Below are positions 1 through 8,715 of a stretch of DNA of 64,000 nucleotides, in pieces. This DNA is from JACQFZ01 sp045810625. Its GTDB lineage: Bacteria; Pseudomonadota; Gammaproteobacteria; Acidiferrobacterales; Sulfurifustaceae. How positions within the stretch are numbered: the first letter of the stretch is position 1; every line of letters starts with the position of its first letter. A model generated the notes under the pieces. That model worked only from the letters and a program-made list of their open reading frames with translations, was not told the origin of the DNA and ran no database searches. Position numbers and translations under genes: made by a program. Where the stretch lies: the NCBI GenBank assembly GCA_045810625.1, contig JBJMVQ010000069.1:1-64000 (forward strand). Direction: 5' to 3'.

Positions 1-93
1 AACGTGCATCGACGCCGCCGAGCGCCCGCACACGGACGTGCGGGCCGGGCATTATTGAAACCGCCAGGGACGGCAGGTGGCGCGCCCGACAGG
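1..93. repeat. Direct repeat copy 1, with a 3' fragment of tRNA-Arg
   Basis: This segment is repeated at 122-225. It carries the same perfect 8-bp inverted repeat (gcccgcac / gtgcgggc) and the same gcattattgaaacc string. It ends with 16 nt (78-93, tggcgcgcccgacagg) identical to the 3' end of the tRNA-Arg gene at 210-286, including the CCA complement. The rest of the tRNA is missing from this copy. The repeat may begin to the left of the window. It reads as a partial tandem duplication or an integration scar at the tRNA 3' end. Confidence 0.8.
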
Positions 94-121
94 GCGAGGC
101 GGAGACTTCGTCGATTCACAT

Positions 122-225
122 AACGTGCATAGTCGCCGCCGAGCGCCCGCACACGGACGTGCGGGCCGGGCATTATTGAAACCACCGCGGCAGCGCCAGG
201 GACGGCAGGTGGCGCGCCCGACAGG
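122..225. repeat. Direct repeat copy 2, overlapping the 3' end of tRNA-Arg
   Basis: This is the second copy of the repeat at 1-93. It differs by a few substitutions near its left end and by about 12 extra nt before the ccagggacggcaggt string. Its right end runs into the intact tRNA-Arg gene and identity stops after the first 16 nt of it. The 8-bp inverted repeat just left of the tRNA is not followed by a T-run on the tRNA strand, so I do not call it a terminator. Confidence 0.8.
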
Positions 226-286
226 ACTCGAACCTGTAACCGCCGGCTTAGAAGGCCGGTGCTCTATCCAATTGAGCTACGGGCGC
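210..286 (-). tRNA. tRNA-Arg (anticodon TCT)
   Basis: The 77-nt gene folds as a cloverleaf on the minus strand. The acceptor arms GCGCCCG and CGGGCGC pair, the discriminator is G and CCA is encoded. The anticodon stem CCGGC/GCCGG encloses the loop CTTCTAA with anticodon TCT, reading AGA. The D-arm region reads TAGCTCAATTGGATAGAGCA and the T-loop reads GGTTCGAGTCC. It lies 101 nt downstream of tRNA-Pro on the same strand, so both are probably made from the promoter at 536-565. Confidence 0.97.
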
Positions 287-387
287 CACGAAGAGTCGTC
301 GGCCGCGACGGAGTCACGAACTATGGCACCCAGTGAAACGTCCGGTGAGCGCGAGGAGCCCACTGGGCGACCGCCGAATACTGGATT

Positions 388-464
388 TGGTCGGGGTAGA
401 GGGATTTGAACCCCCGACAGCCAGCTCCCAAAGCTGGTGCGCTACCAGGCTGCGCTATACCCCG
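388..464 (-). tRNA. tRNA-Pro (anticodon TGG)
   Basis: The 77-nt gene on the minus strand has acceptor arms CGGGGTA and TACCCCG, discriminator A and an encoded CCA. The anticodon stem CCAGC/GCTGG encloses TTTGGGA, giving anticodon TGG. The T-loop GGTTCAAATCC is canonical. It is the promoter-proximal gene of a two-tRNA unit with tRNA-Arg. Confidence 0.97.
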
Positions 465-535
465 GAAGACGATCGGCACGAGGTCGAAGCTTGGCGCCGG
501 ACCCACAAGACCCAGCCTCAGCTTGAACGAGGGGC

Positions 536-565
536 ACTATACGCATCGGCTGCGCCAAGCGTCAA
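536..565 (-). promoter_or_regulatory. Promoter of the tRNA-Pro/tRNA-Arg unit
   Basis: Read on the minus strand there is a TTGACG -35 element (560-565), an 18-nt spacer and a TATAGT -10 element (536-541). The tRNA-Pro 5' end lies about 70 nt downstream. This is close to the sigma-70 consensus and no other gene on this strand could use it. Confidence 0.75.
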
Positions 566-670
566 CGCAGCCGCGCGGATAAACCGCGTTCCGCATCGGG
601 CGGCGCTTGGCGCAGCAACGACCGCGTGCGATTATGCGCGCCTCTTTAAAGATTGCGGTTTCCAAGCGTC

Positions 671-1522
671 GTGCCCGCCCGCCTCATCGATGGACAAAGT
701 ATTGCCGCCACGTTGCGCGCCGATCTGCGCGAGCGCGTGCAGCACCGGCTCGCGCTCAAGCAGCGGGCCCCCGGCCTGGCGGTCGTCCTCGTCGGCGACG
801 ACCCGGCCTCCCAGATTTATGTCCGCAACAAGCGCAAGGCGTGCTCGGATGTCGGCATGCGCTCTTTTTCGCACGATCTTCCGGCATCGACCAGCCAAAC
901 CGAGCTCTTGTCGTTGATCGATTCGCTCAACGCGAATCCCGAGGTCGACGGCATCCTGGTTCAGCTTCCGCTGCCCGGCCACATCGATCCGCAAACGATC
1001 ATCGAACGCATCGATCCACGCAAAGACGTCGACGGGTTTCACCCCTACAACATCGGTCGCCTCGCGACCCGCGCGCCGCTGCTTCGCCCGTGTACGCCGC
1101 TTGGCGTCATGCGCCTGCTGGAGTCAATCGGCGTCGCGCTGCGCGGGCAGCATGCGGTCGTGATCGGCGCATCCAATCACGTCGGCCGCCCGATGTCCCT
1201 CGAGCTGCTCCTCGCGGGCTGCACGGTGACAACCTGTCATCGCTTTACCCGCGATCTGCCCGTCCATGTCGGCGCCGCGGATATTTTGGTTGCCGCAGCG
1301 GGGAAACCGGCGCTGGTAAAGGGGGACTGGATAAAACCGGGTGCGGTCGTCGTCGATATCGGATTCAACCGGCTGCCCGATGGCCGGATCCTGGGCGATG
1401 TCGAATTCGACACGGCGCAAATGCGCGCTTCGTGGATTACCCCTGTACCGCGTGGTGTTGGTCCGATGACCGTGGCCACGCTGCTCCTCAATACATTGGA
1501 AGCGGCGGAGCGAAGGGGCTGA
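671..1522 (+). CDS. folD: Bifunctional methylenetetrahydrofolate dehydrogenase/cyclohydrolase
   Basis: FolD interconverts 5,10-methylene-THF, methenyl-THF and 10-formyl-THF in the cytosol, using NADP. The family signatures are clear: KRKACSDVGM, the conserved GILVQLPLPGHID stretch, KDVDGFHPYNIGRL, the nucleotide-site VIGASNHVGRPMS, and ITPVPRGVGPMTVA near the C-terminus. The GTG at 671 gives 283 aa beginning MPARLIDGQS, which lines up with the usual MxAKIIDGK start. A TTG at 653 would add six residues. Neither has a strong ribosome binding site. It is 62 nt upstream of pgi on the same strand and belongs functionally with thyA, folA and metH further along. Confidence 0.95.
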   Translation: MPARLIDGQSIAATLRADLRERVQHRLALKQRAPGLAVVLVGDDPASQIYVRNKRKACSDVGMRSFSHDLPASTSQTELLSLIDSLNANPEVDGILVQLPLPGHIDPQTIIERIDPRKDVDGFHPYNIGRLATRAPLLRPCTPLGVMRLLESIGVALRGQHAVVIGASNHVGRPMSLELLLAGCTVTTCHRFTRDLPVHVGAADILVAAAGKPALVKGDWIKPGAVVVDIGFNRLPDGRILGDVEFDTAQMRASWITPVPRGVGPMTVATLLLNTLEAAERRG

Positions 1523-1584
1523 CACCACACGCTGTGTTACGATAACCGGGCCTCCGTGGACCGATCCCGGTAACTCAGCGGCCT

Positions 1585-2949
1585 ATGTTGCATAATCAGA
1601 ACCGTTCCGCGCCTGTTCCCGCCGAAGTATCGCTTCAACTCGACACACGCCTTGCTTACGGCGACGCAGTAGGCCCCGAAGGTGTCGCGCGCGAGGATGT
1701 CGAGGGTCTCGCCGACGAGCTCGAACGCGTACACACGCTCATGACCGAGCGGCGCCGCGGCGGCCTCGACGCCGAATACGCAAGCCTCAATCTGCACGAG
1801 CAGTCCGAAGCAGCGCTCGCCGCGATCGAATCCGAAGCGCAACGATTGCGCGGGTTCGCCGACCTGCTGGTGATCGGCATCGGCGGTAGCAACCTCGGCG
1901 CCATGGCGGTTGGGCAGGCGCTCGCGCATGGCGGCCGCAAACAGCCGGGGCCGCAACTCCATTTTCTCGACAACATCGATCCCGACTATCTGCACGATCT
2001 GTTGCAGAGCCTGCGGCCGGACACGACCGGTGTGATCGCGATCAGCAAGTCCGGTGGGACAATCGAAACCGCAACGCAATATCTGGTCGTACGCGACTGG
2101 CTCGCCGCCGCGCACGGGCGTGAACGCGCGCAGCAATGGGTCGTCACCGACCCCGAGCAAGGCTGGCTGCGCGCGCTCGCGCGCTCGGAGAATCTTCCGG
2201 CACTTGCGGTTCCCCCCAACGTCGGCGGCCGCTATTCAGTGCTAAGCGCTGTCGGGCTGCTGCCGCTCGCGGCACACGGAGTCGACATCCGCGCCCTCCT
2301 TGCCGGCGCGCGGGCCAACGCGATGCGCTGCACCTCGCCACGCGCGGGGGAGAATCCGGCGCTCGAGCTCGCCGCGCTCTACTATCTGCTCGACGTGCGC
2401 AAGCACAAGCGGCTGTCGATACTCATGCCGTACGTGCACGCGCTACGCATCTTCGGCGACTGGTATCGGCAGCTCTGGGCCGAATCGCTCGGCAAGCCGC
2501 GCAGCGACGGCACGCCTGCGGGCACGCTCCCGGTCACCGCGCTCGGCGCGGTGGACCAGCACAGCCAGCTGCAGATGTATCTCGAATCGCGCCGCGACAA
2601 AGTCTTCACGTTCATCGCACTCGAACGTTGGGTGCACGACGTCTCGATCCCGCTTTCCGACGCCGATCGCGCGGTGTTTCCGTATCTCGCCGGCAAACGG
2701 CTGGACGAGGTGCTCGCCGCGGAATTCGTCGCCACGCGCCAAGTGATCGCAGACTACGGCCACCCGAACCTCACGCTTCGGTTGCCGCGCCTGGATGCGC
2801 ACGTGCTCGGGCAGCTGATCGATTTGTATCAACGCGCCACCGTGTACGCGGGCTTGCTTTACGGGATCAACCCGCTCGATCAGCCGGCGGTCGAGCGCGG
2901 CAAGCGGCTGGCGATTCAGTATCTGCAAAACCCGAAAGCCGCGCGTTGA
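1585..2949 (+). CDS. pgi: Glucose-6-phosphate isomerase (short form)
   Basis: This cytosolic enzyme interconverts glucose-6-phosphate and fructose-6-phosphate. The 454-aa product has the two SIS-type sugar-isomerase lobes. VIGIGGSNLGAMAV lies near residue 95, the phosphate-binding ISKSGGTIET near 150, and the catalytic region DQHSQLQMYLE near 325. It is about 100 residues shorter than the E. coli type and matches the roughly 450-aa class. Start ATG at 1585. The mtfA-like gene follows after 16 nt, so the two are probably cotranscribed. Confidence 0.93.
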   Translation: MLHNQNRSAPVPAEVSLQLDTRLAYGDAVGPEGVAREDVEGLADELERVHTLMTERRRGGLDAEYASLNLHEQSEAALAAIESEAQRLRGFADLLVIGIGGSNLGAMAVGQALAHGGRKQPGPQLHFLDNIDPDYLHDLLQSLRPDTTGVIAISKSGGTIETATQYLVVRDWLAAAHGRERAQQWVVTDPEQGWLRALARSENLPALAVPPNVGGRYSVLSAVGLLPLAAHGVDIRALLAGARANAMRCTSPRAGENPALELAALYYLLDVRKHKRLSILMPYVHALRIFGDWYRQLWAESLGKPRSDGTPAGTLPVTALGAVDQHSQLQMYLESRRDKVFTFIALERWVHDVSIPLSDADRAVFPYLAGKRLDEVLAAEFVATRQVIADYGHPNLTLRLPRLDAHVLGQLIDLYQRATVYAGLLYGINPLDQPAVERGKRLAIQYLQNPKAAR

Positions 2950-2965
2950 CGGCGCACGCGCCGCC

Positions 2966-3724
2966 GTGAAGTGGAAGATCTTCAGCCGTCGCCCGCCTCC
3001 GCTCGATCCGCAGCACTGGGCGCACGCACTCACCCTCTGCCCTTACGCGCGGCAGCTTCCTCCCGGCGATCGCGATCGGCTGCACGAAGTCGCGCAAGCG
3101 TTCCTGCATATTAAAAGGTTCGAAGGCGCCGCCGACTTCGAGCCGACGCCGGTGATTCGCGCCGTGATCGCCGTCAAGGCGAGCGTGCCGATTCTCAATC
3201 TCGGTCTCGAATATTACGACGAGTGGCGCGAGATCATCGTGTACCCGGGCGACTTTCGCGTCGACGACGAATACGTCGACGACGCGGGCGTGATGCACCG
3301 CGAGACTCGCGATCTCTGCGGCCAGTCGCTCACGCAGGGTCCGATGGTGCTTTCGTGGCAAACGATCGAGGAAGAGCGCGAGGCTCTCGACCGCGACGTC
3401 GTGATTCACGAGTGCGCGCACAAACTGGATATCCTGAACGGCGACGCGAACGGTTTCCCGCCGCTGCACAGCGATATGCAAACAGCGCGCTGGACGAAAA
3501 CGTTCGCTGACGCGTTCGAGCGCTTCGGCGCCGATGTCGACGCCGACTTCGAGACCGGACTCGACCCTTACGGCGCCGCCGATCCGGCCGAGTTTTTTGC
3601 GGTGCTGAGCGAAACGTTCTTCACCGCGCCGGCGATCGTCGCGCGCGATTTCCCCGCCGTCTACCGTCAGCTCGCGCGCTTCTACCGCCAGGACCCGCGC
3701 CGCGTGCTGCGCGCATCACCGTGA
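2966..3724 (+). CDS. mtfA: MtfA-family zinc metallopeptidase
   Basis: The 252-aa soluble protein carries the gluzincin motif HECAH within VIHECAHKLDILNGDANG (about residues 150-167). This is the signature of MtfA, the peptidase that in enterobacteria binds the glucose repressor Mlc. A second conserved acidic stretch, DPAEFFAVLSETFF, should supply the third zinc ligand. The start is GTG at 2966. The stop overlaps the start of the rhomboid gene by 4 nt (GTGA), so translation is probably coupled. The family assignment is firm. Whether it acts on an Mlc-like partner here is not known, although it does lie next to pgi. Confidence 0.88.
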   Translation: MKWKIFSRRPPPLDPQHWAHALTLCPYARQLPPGDRDRLHEVAQAFLHIKRFEGAADFEPTPVIRAVIAVKASVPILNLGLEYYDEWREIIVYPGDFRVDDEYVDDAGVMHRETRDLCGQSLTQGPMVLSWQTIEEEREALDRDVVIHECAHKLDILNGDANGFPPLHSDMQTARWTKTFADAFERFGADVDADFETGLDPYGAADPAEFFAVLSETFFTAPAIVARDFPAVYRQLARFYRQDPRRVLRASP

Positions 3725-4428
3725 TACCGCTGCGCGACGATATTCGCAGTCGCACGCGTCCGGTGGTCAACGTAACGATCATCGTTGCCTGTACGCTCGT
3801 CTTCTTCTGGCAGCTGAGTCTCGGCCGACAGGGCTTCGAGGCGGCAGCGATAAGTCTCGGAACCATTCCGGCGACGCTCGTCGGCGGCGCGCGCCTGCCG
3901 GCCGAGCTCTACGCCGTTCCTCCCGTCGCAACGGTCTTCACGTCGATGTTCCTGCACGGCGGTTTCCTGCATCTCATCGGCAACATGCTTTATCTCTGGA
4001 TTTTCGGCGACAACGTCGAGGACGCGCTGGGACACGCGCGCTTCGTCGTCTTCTATCTGCTCTGCGGCATCGTTGCCGTGCTCGCGCAGGCGCTGCCGAA
4101 CTCCCAATCGGAAATACCGATGATCGGTGCGAGCGGCGCCATTTCCGGGGTGCTCGGCGCATACTTGCTGCTGTATCCGCGCGCGCACGTGCTCGTGCTC
4201 ATACCGCTCGGGTTCTTCTCGCAGATCGTTCACTTGCCGGCCATGGTGGTCCTCGGCTTATGGTTCCTCCTGCAACTCGTCAGCTCCGCCTTTGCCGATC
4301 CGGCGGCTGGCGGCATCGCGTTTAGTGCGCATATCGGCGGTTTCGTTGCGGGCATGGCGCTCGTGCCGGTTTTCCGGCGCCGTTCGCCGCTCGTCCGCTC
4401 ACGCATTTCGCGCCGTTACCGGGACTAA
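3721..4428 (+). CDS. Rhomboid-family intramembrane serine protease
   Basis: The 235-aa protein has about six hydrophobic segments. It carries the rhomboid catalytic serine motif GASGAISG after TM3-4, and the catalytic histidine in HIGGFVAG in the last helix. The L1-loop/TM2 motif HGGFLHLIGNMLYLWIFG is also present. Rhomboids cut transmembrane substrates inside the bilayer. It starts with GTG at 3721 inside the stop region of the mtfA gene, giving a two-protease operon. The extended L1 loop between TM1 and TM2 is typical of bacterial rhomboids without accessory domains. The substrate cannot be inferred. Confidence 0.92.
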   Translation: MIPLRDDIRSRTRPVVNVTIIVACTLVFFWQLSLGRQGFEAAAISLGTIPATLVGGARLPAELYAVPPVATVFTSMFLHGGFLHLIGNMLYLWIFGDNVEDALGHARFVVFYLLCGIVAVLAQALPNSQSEIPMIGASGAISGVLGAYLLLYPRAHVLVLIPLGFFSQIVHLPAMVVLGLWFLLQLVSSAFADPAAGGIAFSAHIGGFVAGMALVPVFRRRSPLVRSRISRRYRD

Positions 4429-4603
4429 ACCGAGCCTTTGCAGCGCGGCCCGGGCTTATCGGACCACTTCCGCTTTCCGACCTAAACTCAGAACAGGACG
4501 CGATAAGTCGGCCGAATAGGCCTGCAGCTCGCTTTGGCTGGGATATCGGCTCCATTAGAAAGCGCGACGGACTTCGGCGCGCCTTCTCGACGTAGGAAAA
4601 GAC

Positions 4604-6211
4604 ATGAACCGCTTTCTCGCGCCTGCGTTCGTGATCCTCGAACGTACATCGCTGGCATTCGCCTACAGCGCGGTCACGGCGCTATTCGTTCTCCCGTTCG
4701 TCGGGCTCGCGCTTTTTCCCACTAACGCGACTTCTGTCGCGCTCGGCGCCGTTTCCCTACTGATCGCCATTTATCTCGTCGTCGGCATCTGCCGGTGGAC
4801 CCGAACGGGAATGGCGCGCGTTCGCAGCGCGCTCGAGCGCATCTCGAGCGGCGACCTGACGCTGCGCACCAACGTGCGGTTTGCCGAAGCGCATGCGCAT
4901 GCCGCGCGCCTGTGGAGTTCGATTCAGGAGCTGCAAGGCAATTTCACCGAAATCGTCGATCAAGTTCGAGTTAGCGCGGATGCCGTCGTGGCGATGGCAA
5001 AAGACATCGCGGCCGGCAATGCCAATCTCTCCGAGCGCACGCAGGAGCAAGCGTCCTCGTTGGAGGAAACCGCCGCCGGAATGGAGGAGCTCGCGGCAAC
5101 CGTGAAGCAAACCGCGAACAACTGCGCGCGTGCGAATGGACTCGCCGGTACTGCCAGCGAAGTTGCCGAAAAAGCCGCCGCGCAGATGCGTGAAGTCGCC
5201 GACACGATGAAGCGCATCGAGGAAGCCTCGCGTCGCGTCGCCGATATTCTCGGCGCGATCGAAGGCATCTCGTTCCAGACGAACATTCTCGCGCTCAATG
5301 CGGCGGTCGAAGCCGCGCGCGCCGGCGAGCAAGGCCGCGGCTTCGCCGTCGTCGCGGCCGAAGTGCGAAGCCTCGCACAGCGAAGCGCCGACGCCGCGAA
5401 AGAGATCAAATCGCTTATCGAAACGTCGGTCGGGAGCGTGGCGCAGGGCACTCGGCTCGTCGATGCCGCCGGTGGAACCATGAACGACGTCGTAGCGAGC
5501 GTAAAGCAAGTGCGCGAGGTGATCAGCGATATCGCACTCGCGTCGTCCGAACAGAGCGCGGGCGTCGAGGACATCAACAAGGCGATCGTGCAGATGGACT
5601 CCGTGACGCAGCAGAACGCGACGCTCGTCGAGCACGCGGCCGCGACCGCCCTCGCGTTCGAGGACGAGGCGGCGCGGCTCCTCGAGGTGGTCGGGGCGTT
5701 CAAAGTCGACCGCATCGAGGAGCGGGATCGGGCGGTCGCGCTGGTCAAGCGCGCGGTCGCGCACGTGCGGCGGAGAGGCCTGCAGGCGGCTCTTGCCGAC
5801 TTCAACGACCCGAACGGCGGCTTCGTCGAAGACAACCAGTACTACATCTACGCCGGCGACTACCACGGCGTCACGCTCGCCAACGGCGCCAACCCTTCCG
5901 TATGCGGACAGAACCACTACGAGGGCAAAGCCGCGGACGGCAAGAAGTTCATCCAGGAAATCGTCCAGACGGCGAAAACCAAAGGGAAAGGCTGGTGCGA
6001 CTACCTTTGGAAGAACCCGGCGACGGGACGGACCGAGGAGAAGTCGACGTACTTCGAAGCCGTCGAGAACATCTTCGTCAGTTGCGGCATCTACAAAGGC
6101 CGGAAGGAGCACACCCGCCGGAGTGATGCGCCAACAGGTTCTGGTCACAAGCAGACCGCCAACGGTGAGGGTCCCGTGCGAACGCACTCTCGGGCGATTG
6201 GCGGCCGCTAG
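4604..6211 (+). CDS. Methyl-accepting chemotaxis protein with a C-terminal Cache-like domain
   Basis: The 535-aa protein starts with two close transmembrane helices (about residues 15-65) separated by almost no periplasmic loop. A HAMP-like linker follows, then an MCP signalling domain (about 120-385). The signalling domain has the hairpin tip sequence FQTNILALNAAVEAARAGEQ and the methylation-helix-like region LSERTQEQASSLEETAAGMEELA. After it, about 390-510 resembles a single Cache (sCache_2) sensor: FVEDNQYYIYAGDYHGV, then GWCDYLWKNPATGRTEEKSTYFE. The sensor therefore lies after the signalling tip and should be cytoplasmic. The last 25 residues are low-complexity. A GTAGGAAAAGAC ribosome binding site precedes ATG 4604. 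No other chemotaxis gene is nearby. Confidence 0.9.
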   Translation: MNRFLAPAFVILERTSLAFAYSAVTALFVLPFVGLALFPTNATSVALGAVSLLIAIYLVVGICRWTRTGMARVRSALERISSGDLTLRTNVRFAEAHAHAARLWSSIQELQGNFTEIVDQVRVSADAVVAMAKDIAAGNANLSERTQEQASSLEETAAGMEELAATVKQTANNCARANGLAGTASEVAEKAAAQMREVADTMKRIEEASRRVADILGAIEGISFQTNILALNAAVEAARAGEQGRGFAVVAAEVRSLAQRSADAAKEIKSLIETSVGSVAQGTRLVDAAGGTMNDVVASVKQVREVISDIALASSEQSAGVEDINKAIVQMDSVTQQNATLVEHAAATALAFEDEAARLLEVVGAFKVDRIEERDRAVALVKRAVAHVRRRGLQAALADFNDPNGGFVEDNQYYIYAGDYHGVTLANGANPSVCGQNHYEGKAADGKKFIQEIVQTAKTKGKGWCDYLWKNPATGRTEEKSTYFEAVENIFVSCGIYKGRKEHTRRSDAPTGSGHKQTANGEGPVRTHSRAIGGR

Positions 6212-6400
6212 CTCCTCTCAAAAACCCGCGGCGGTCACCGCTGCTCGTCGGAGCGAAGTTCGCGTTATACTTGCATCCGTCCCTCGCGCTGCGCGCCGAG
6301 GACAAGCGCGCAAGGGTTCATACACGACGAACGATGCTGCCTGACGACGCCGTTTCACCCCACTTCGCCTGTTCGCATCTTATTTCGCCGAGGTCTTCGC

Positions 6401-7195
6401 ATGCGCCAGTACCTTGATCTCGTCCGCCACGTCCTCGAGCACGGCACCCGTAAGACCGATCGCACCGGCACCGGCACGCTGTCGGTATTCGGCCATCAGC
6501 TCCGGTTCGACTTGGCGCATGGTTTTCCGCTGCTGACGACGAAGAAGGTGCACGTGAAATCGATCATTCACGAGCTGCTCTGGTTCCTGCGCGGCGACAC
6601 GAATATCCGCTACCTGAAGGAAAACGGCGTTACCATCTGGGACGAGTGGGCGGACGAAAATGGCGACCTCGGTCCGGTCTACGGTCACCAGTGGCGTTCC
6701 TGGCCGACGGCGGACGGCCGGCAGGTCGACCAGATCGCTCAGGTTGTCGAGCAGATCCGGAGCACCCCCGATTCGCGCCGGCTGCTGGTATCCGCCTGGA
6801 ACGTGGGCGAAATCGAGCGCATGGCCTTGCCGCCCTGCCACGTCCTGTTCCAGTTCTACGTTGCGGACGGCAAGCTGTCGTGCCAACTTTACCAGCGCAG
6901 CGCCGATGTCTTCCTCGGCGTGCCGTTCAATATCGCCTCGTACGCGCTGCTCACGTTGATGATCGCGCACGTCACCCGCTTGCAACCCGGCGAGTTCATC
7001 CACACCTTCGGCGACACACACTTATATATGAATCACTTGGAGCAGGCGCGGCTACAGCTTACGCGCGAGCCACGCCCGCTTCCGCAGATCCGGCTCAATC
7101 CGGAACGGACCTCGCTCGACGAATTCGTGTACGACGACTTCGAGCTGATGAACTACGACCCGCACCCCGCCATCAAGGCGCCGGTCGCCGTCTAA
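6401..7195 (+). CDS. thyA: Thymidylate synthase
   Basis: ThyA makes dTMP from dUMP using methylene-THF and releases dihydrofolate, which the next gene product (FolA) recycles. The 264-aa length equals that of E. coli ThyA. The nucleophile is in LPPCHVLFQFYV, and KTDRTGTGTLSVFGHQLRFDL, cut here to family recognition only, is the folate/phosphate loop region. The dUMP-binding QRSADVFLGVPFNIASYA is intact. Start ATG at 6401. It lies 64 nt upstream of folA. Confidence 0.97.
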   Translation: MRQYLDLVRHVLEHGTRKTDRTGTGTLSVFGHQLRFDLAHGFPLLTTKKVHVKSIIHELLWFLRGDTNIRYLKENGVTIWDEWADENGDLGPVYGHQWRSWPTADGRQVDQIAQVVEQIRSTPDSRRLLVSAWNVGEIERMALPPCHVLFQFYVADGKLSCQLYQRSADVFLGVPFNIASYALLTLMIAHVTRLQPGEFIHTFGDTHLYMNHLEQARLQLTREPRPLPQIRLNPERTSLDEFVYDDFELMNYDPHPAIKAPVAV

Positions 7196-7259
7196 CCGGA
7201 GCAGCGGTTTTCCGTCGGCGCAATTCACGTCCCGCGGTGTCCGCGTATAAACTCTAACC

Positions 7260-7763
7260 GTGCGTGTTTCGCTCATCGTGGCCATGGCGGAGAACCGGGT
7301 GATCGGCCGGGACAACGCGTTGCCGTGGCGCCTTCCAGCCGATCTCAAGCGTTTTCGCCGTCTCACAACCGGGCATCCCATCATCATGGGCCGTCGCAGT
7401 TATGAATCGATCGGGCGTCCGCTCCCGGACCGAACCAACATCGTCGTGACCCGGCGTGCTGACTATCAGGCGCCCGGCTGCACGGTGGTCCATACGATCG
7501 AAGACGCCTTCCGCGCCGCGGGCGACACCGATGAAGTTTTCGTGATCGGCGGCGCAGAGCTATACGCGCAAACGCTCGACCGCGCGGACCGGCTGTATCT
7601 GACGTGCGTTCATGCACCCATCGCCGGCGACACCGTTTTTCCCGCGTTTGACCCGGCTTCCTGGCGGGAGACGGCCCGCGAGCAGCACGAGACGGACGAT
7701 CAGCACGTGTGGGCTTACAGCTTTGTGACGCTCGACCGCGTCCACCCGGAGCGCCGCCAATGA
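7260..7763 (+). CDS. folA: Dihydrofolate reductase
   Basis: This 167-aa enzyme reduces dihydrofolate to tetrahydrofolate with NADPH. Family motifs are LIVAMAENRVIGRDNALPW, the catalytic acid in RLPADLKRFRRLT, the NADPH-binding IIMGRRSYESIGRPLP and the cofactor motif VFVIGGAELY. The start is GTG at 7260. Its stop overlaps the ATG of the following outer-membrane protein by 4 nt (ATGA at 7760-7763), which is an unusual partner for folA. Confidence 0.96.
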   Translation: MRVSLIVAMAENRVIGRDNALPWRLPADLKRFRRLTTGHPIIMGRRSYESIGRPLPDRTNIVVTRRADYQAPGCTVVHTIEDAFRAAGDTDEVFVIGGAELYAQTLDRADRLYLTCVHAPIAGDTVFPAFDPASWRETAREQHETDDQHVWAYSFVTLDRVHPERRQ

Positions 7764-8431
7764 AGCGCGTGCTGCCCGTTGCGGCGCTACTGATCGCCAC
7801 CGCAGCTTCCGCGGACGACGAGATCTATAGCTTCGTCGAAGGCCCGCTCGATTTTGCGCTGAGCTTCAGCCATCACGAATTACCGCTCGACTACGGCCCC
7901 GCGCACGTCGATACATCGGTCGATCGGGCGAGCATCCTTTGGCGCGAACGCTACGGCGAACGCCTGCAGCTCGGGTTGATCGGCGGCTACTCGTTGCTCA
8001 GCCAGACGAACAATCCGGCAACGGCCGGACTGGATCTGGACGGCTACCACGCGGGTGTTTCGCTCGACCTCGATCTGGTGCGGTCGTCGCGCTTCGATAT
8101 GTTCTTCAACGCCGTTTGGCTCTATCAGAAGGTCGATCACGCTGACGCATCGCAGCGTGTGACCATCATCACGCGCGAGCCCGATGCTCGTGTCGGCGCG
8201 GGCGTGACCGTTGCCGGCGTGCGCGCTTATGCGGGCGCGCGCTACGGTCGCATCGACGGCGAGCAGCGGCAGAGCGGCACGGTGAACGATACGCGCGCGA
8301 TCCACGAAACCCGGCGCAGCGGAGCCTTCGGCGGGCTCGAGCTCCGACTTGACGAGAATGGCTACGTAGGGGTGATCGGGGAGAGCGGCGTCGACCGTCG
8401 CGTGGGGATTTATTTCGGCCGAGTGTTCTAA
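7760..8431 (+). CDS. Putative outer-membrane beta-barrel protein, copy 1
   Basis: The 223-aa protein begins with a short signal peptide (MKRVLPVAALLIATAASA). The rest alternates short polar and aromatic strands and ends in phenylalanine (FGRVF), the usual outer-membrane insertion signal. It resembles the next gene along its length, with shared strings such as VRAYAGxRYGRI, GEQR and GESGVDR/AESGVDR. The start at 7760 overlaps the folA stop and gives a clean signal peptide. I do not recognise a named family. Barrel topology is an inference from strand pattern and C-terminus. Confidence 0.8.
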   Translation: MKRVLPVAALLIATAASADDEIYSFVEGPLDFALSFSHHELPLDYGPAHVDTSVDRASILWRERYGERLQLGLIGGYSLLSQTNNPATAGLDLDGYHAGVSLDLDLVRSSRFDMFFNAVWLYQKVDHADASQRVTIITREPDARVGAGVTVAGVRAYAGARYGRIDGEQRQSGTVNDTRAIHETRRSGAFGGLELRLDENGYVGVIGESGVDRRVGIYFGRVF

Positions 8432-8715
8432 AGAGCGGCCGACGTCATTCCCCACTCCTTTCTACTCGTCTCGCCGTCGTCTTCTTCTGATTTAACCTTC
8501 CCAGCAGCGTTCCCTGTCGGCTGTCTCCCAAAGCGGTTCCATCCCTTGTAAAAGAACACCACATTTATATCGCGGGCGTCTGCTATAAATTTTGGTTGTG
8601 TACGTGTCATTCATGGCGGCTACACGCTGACAACGATGCATCTACGACCGACGCGGTGCCGGGACTGCCTTGCAGCCATGTTCACGCTCGCTTGCGGGGC
8701 CCCAAATTCGTGCCG

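Noticed and set aside
1..225. CRISPR-like direct repeats at the left edge
   Set aside because: Only two copies exist, the unit is about 100 nt, and it ends in a tRNA fragment; no cas genes are present.
321..506. Open frame of 61 codons on the minus strand over tRNA-Pro
   Set aside because: It is made of the tRNA sequence itself and its flanks, a common false gene.
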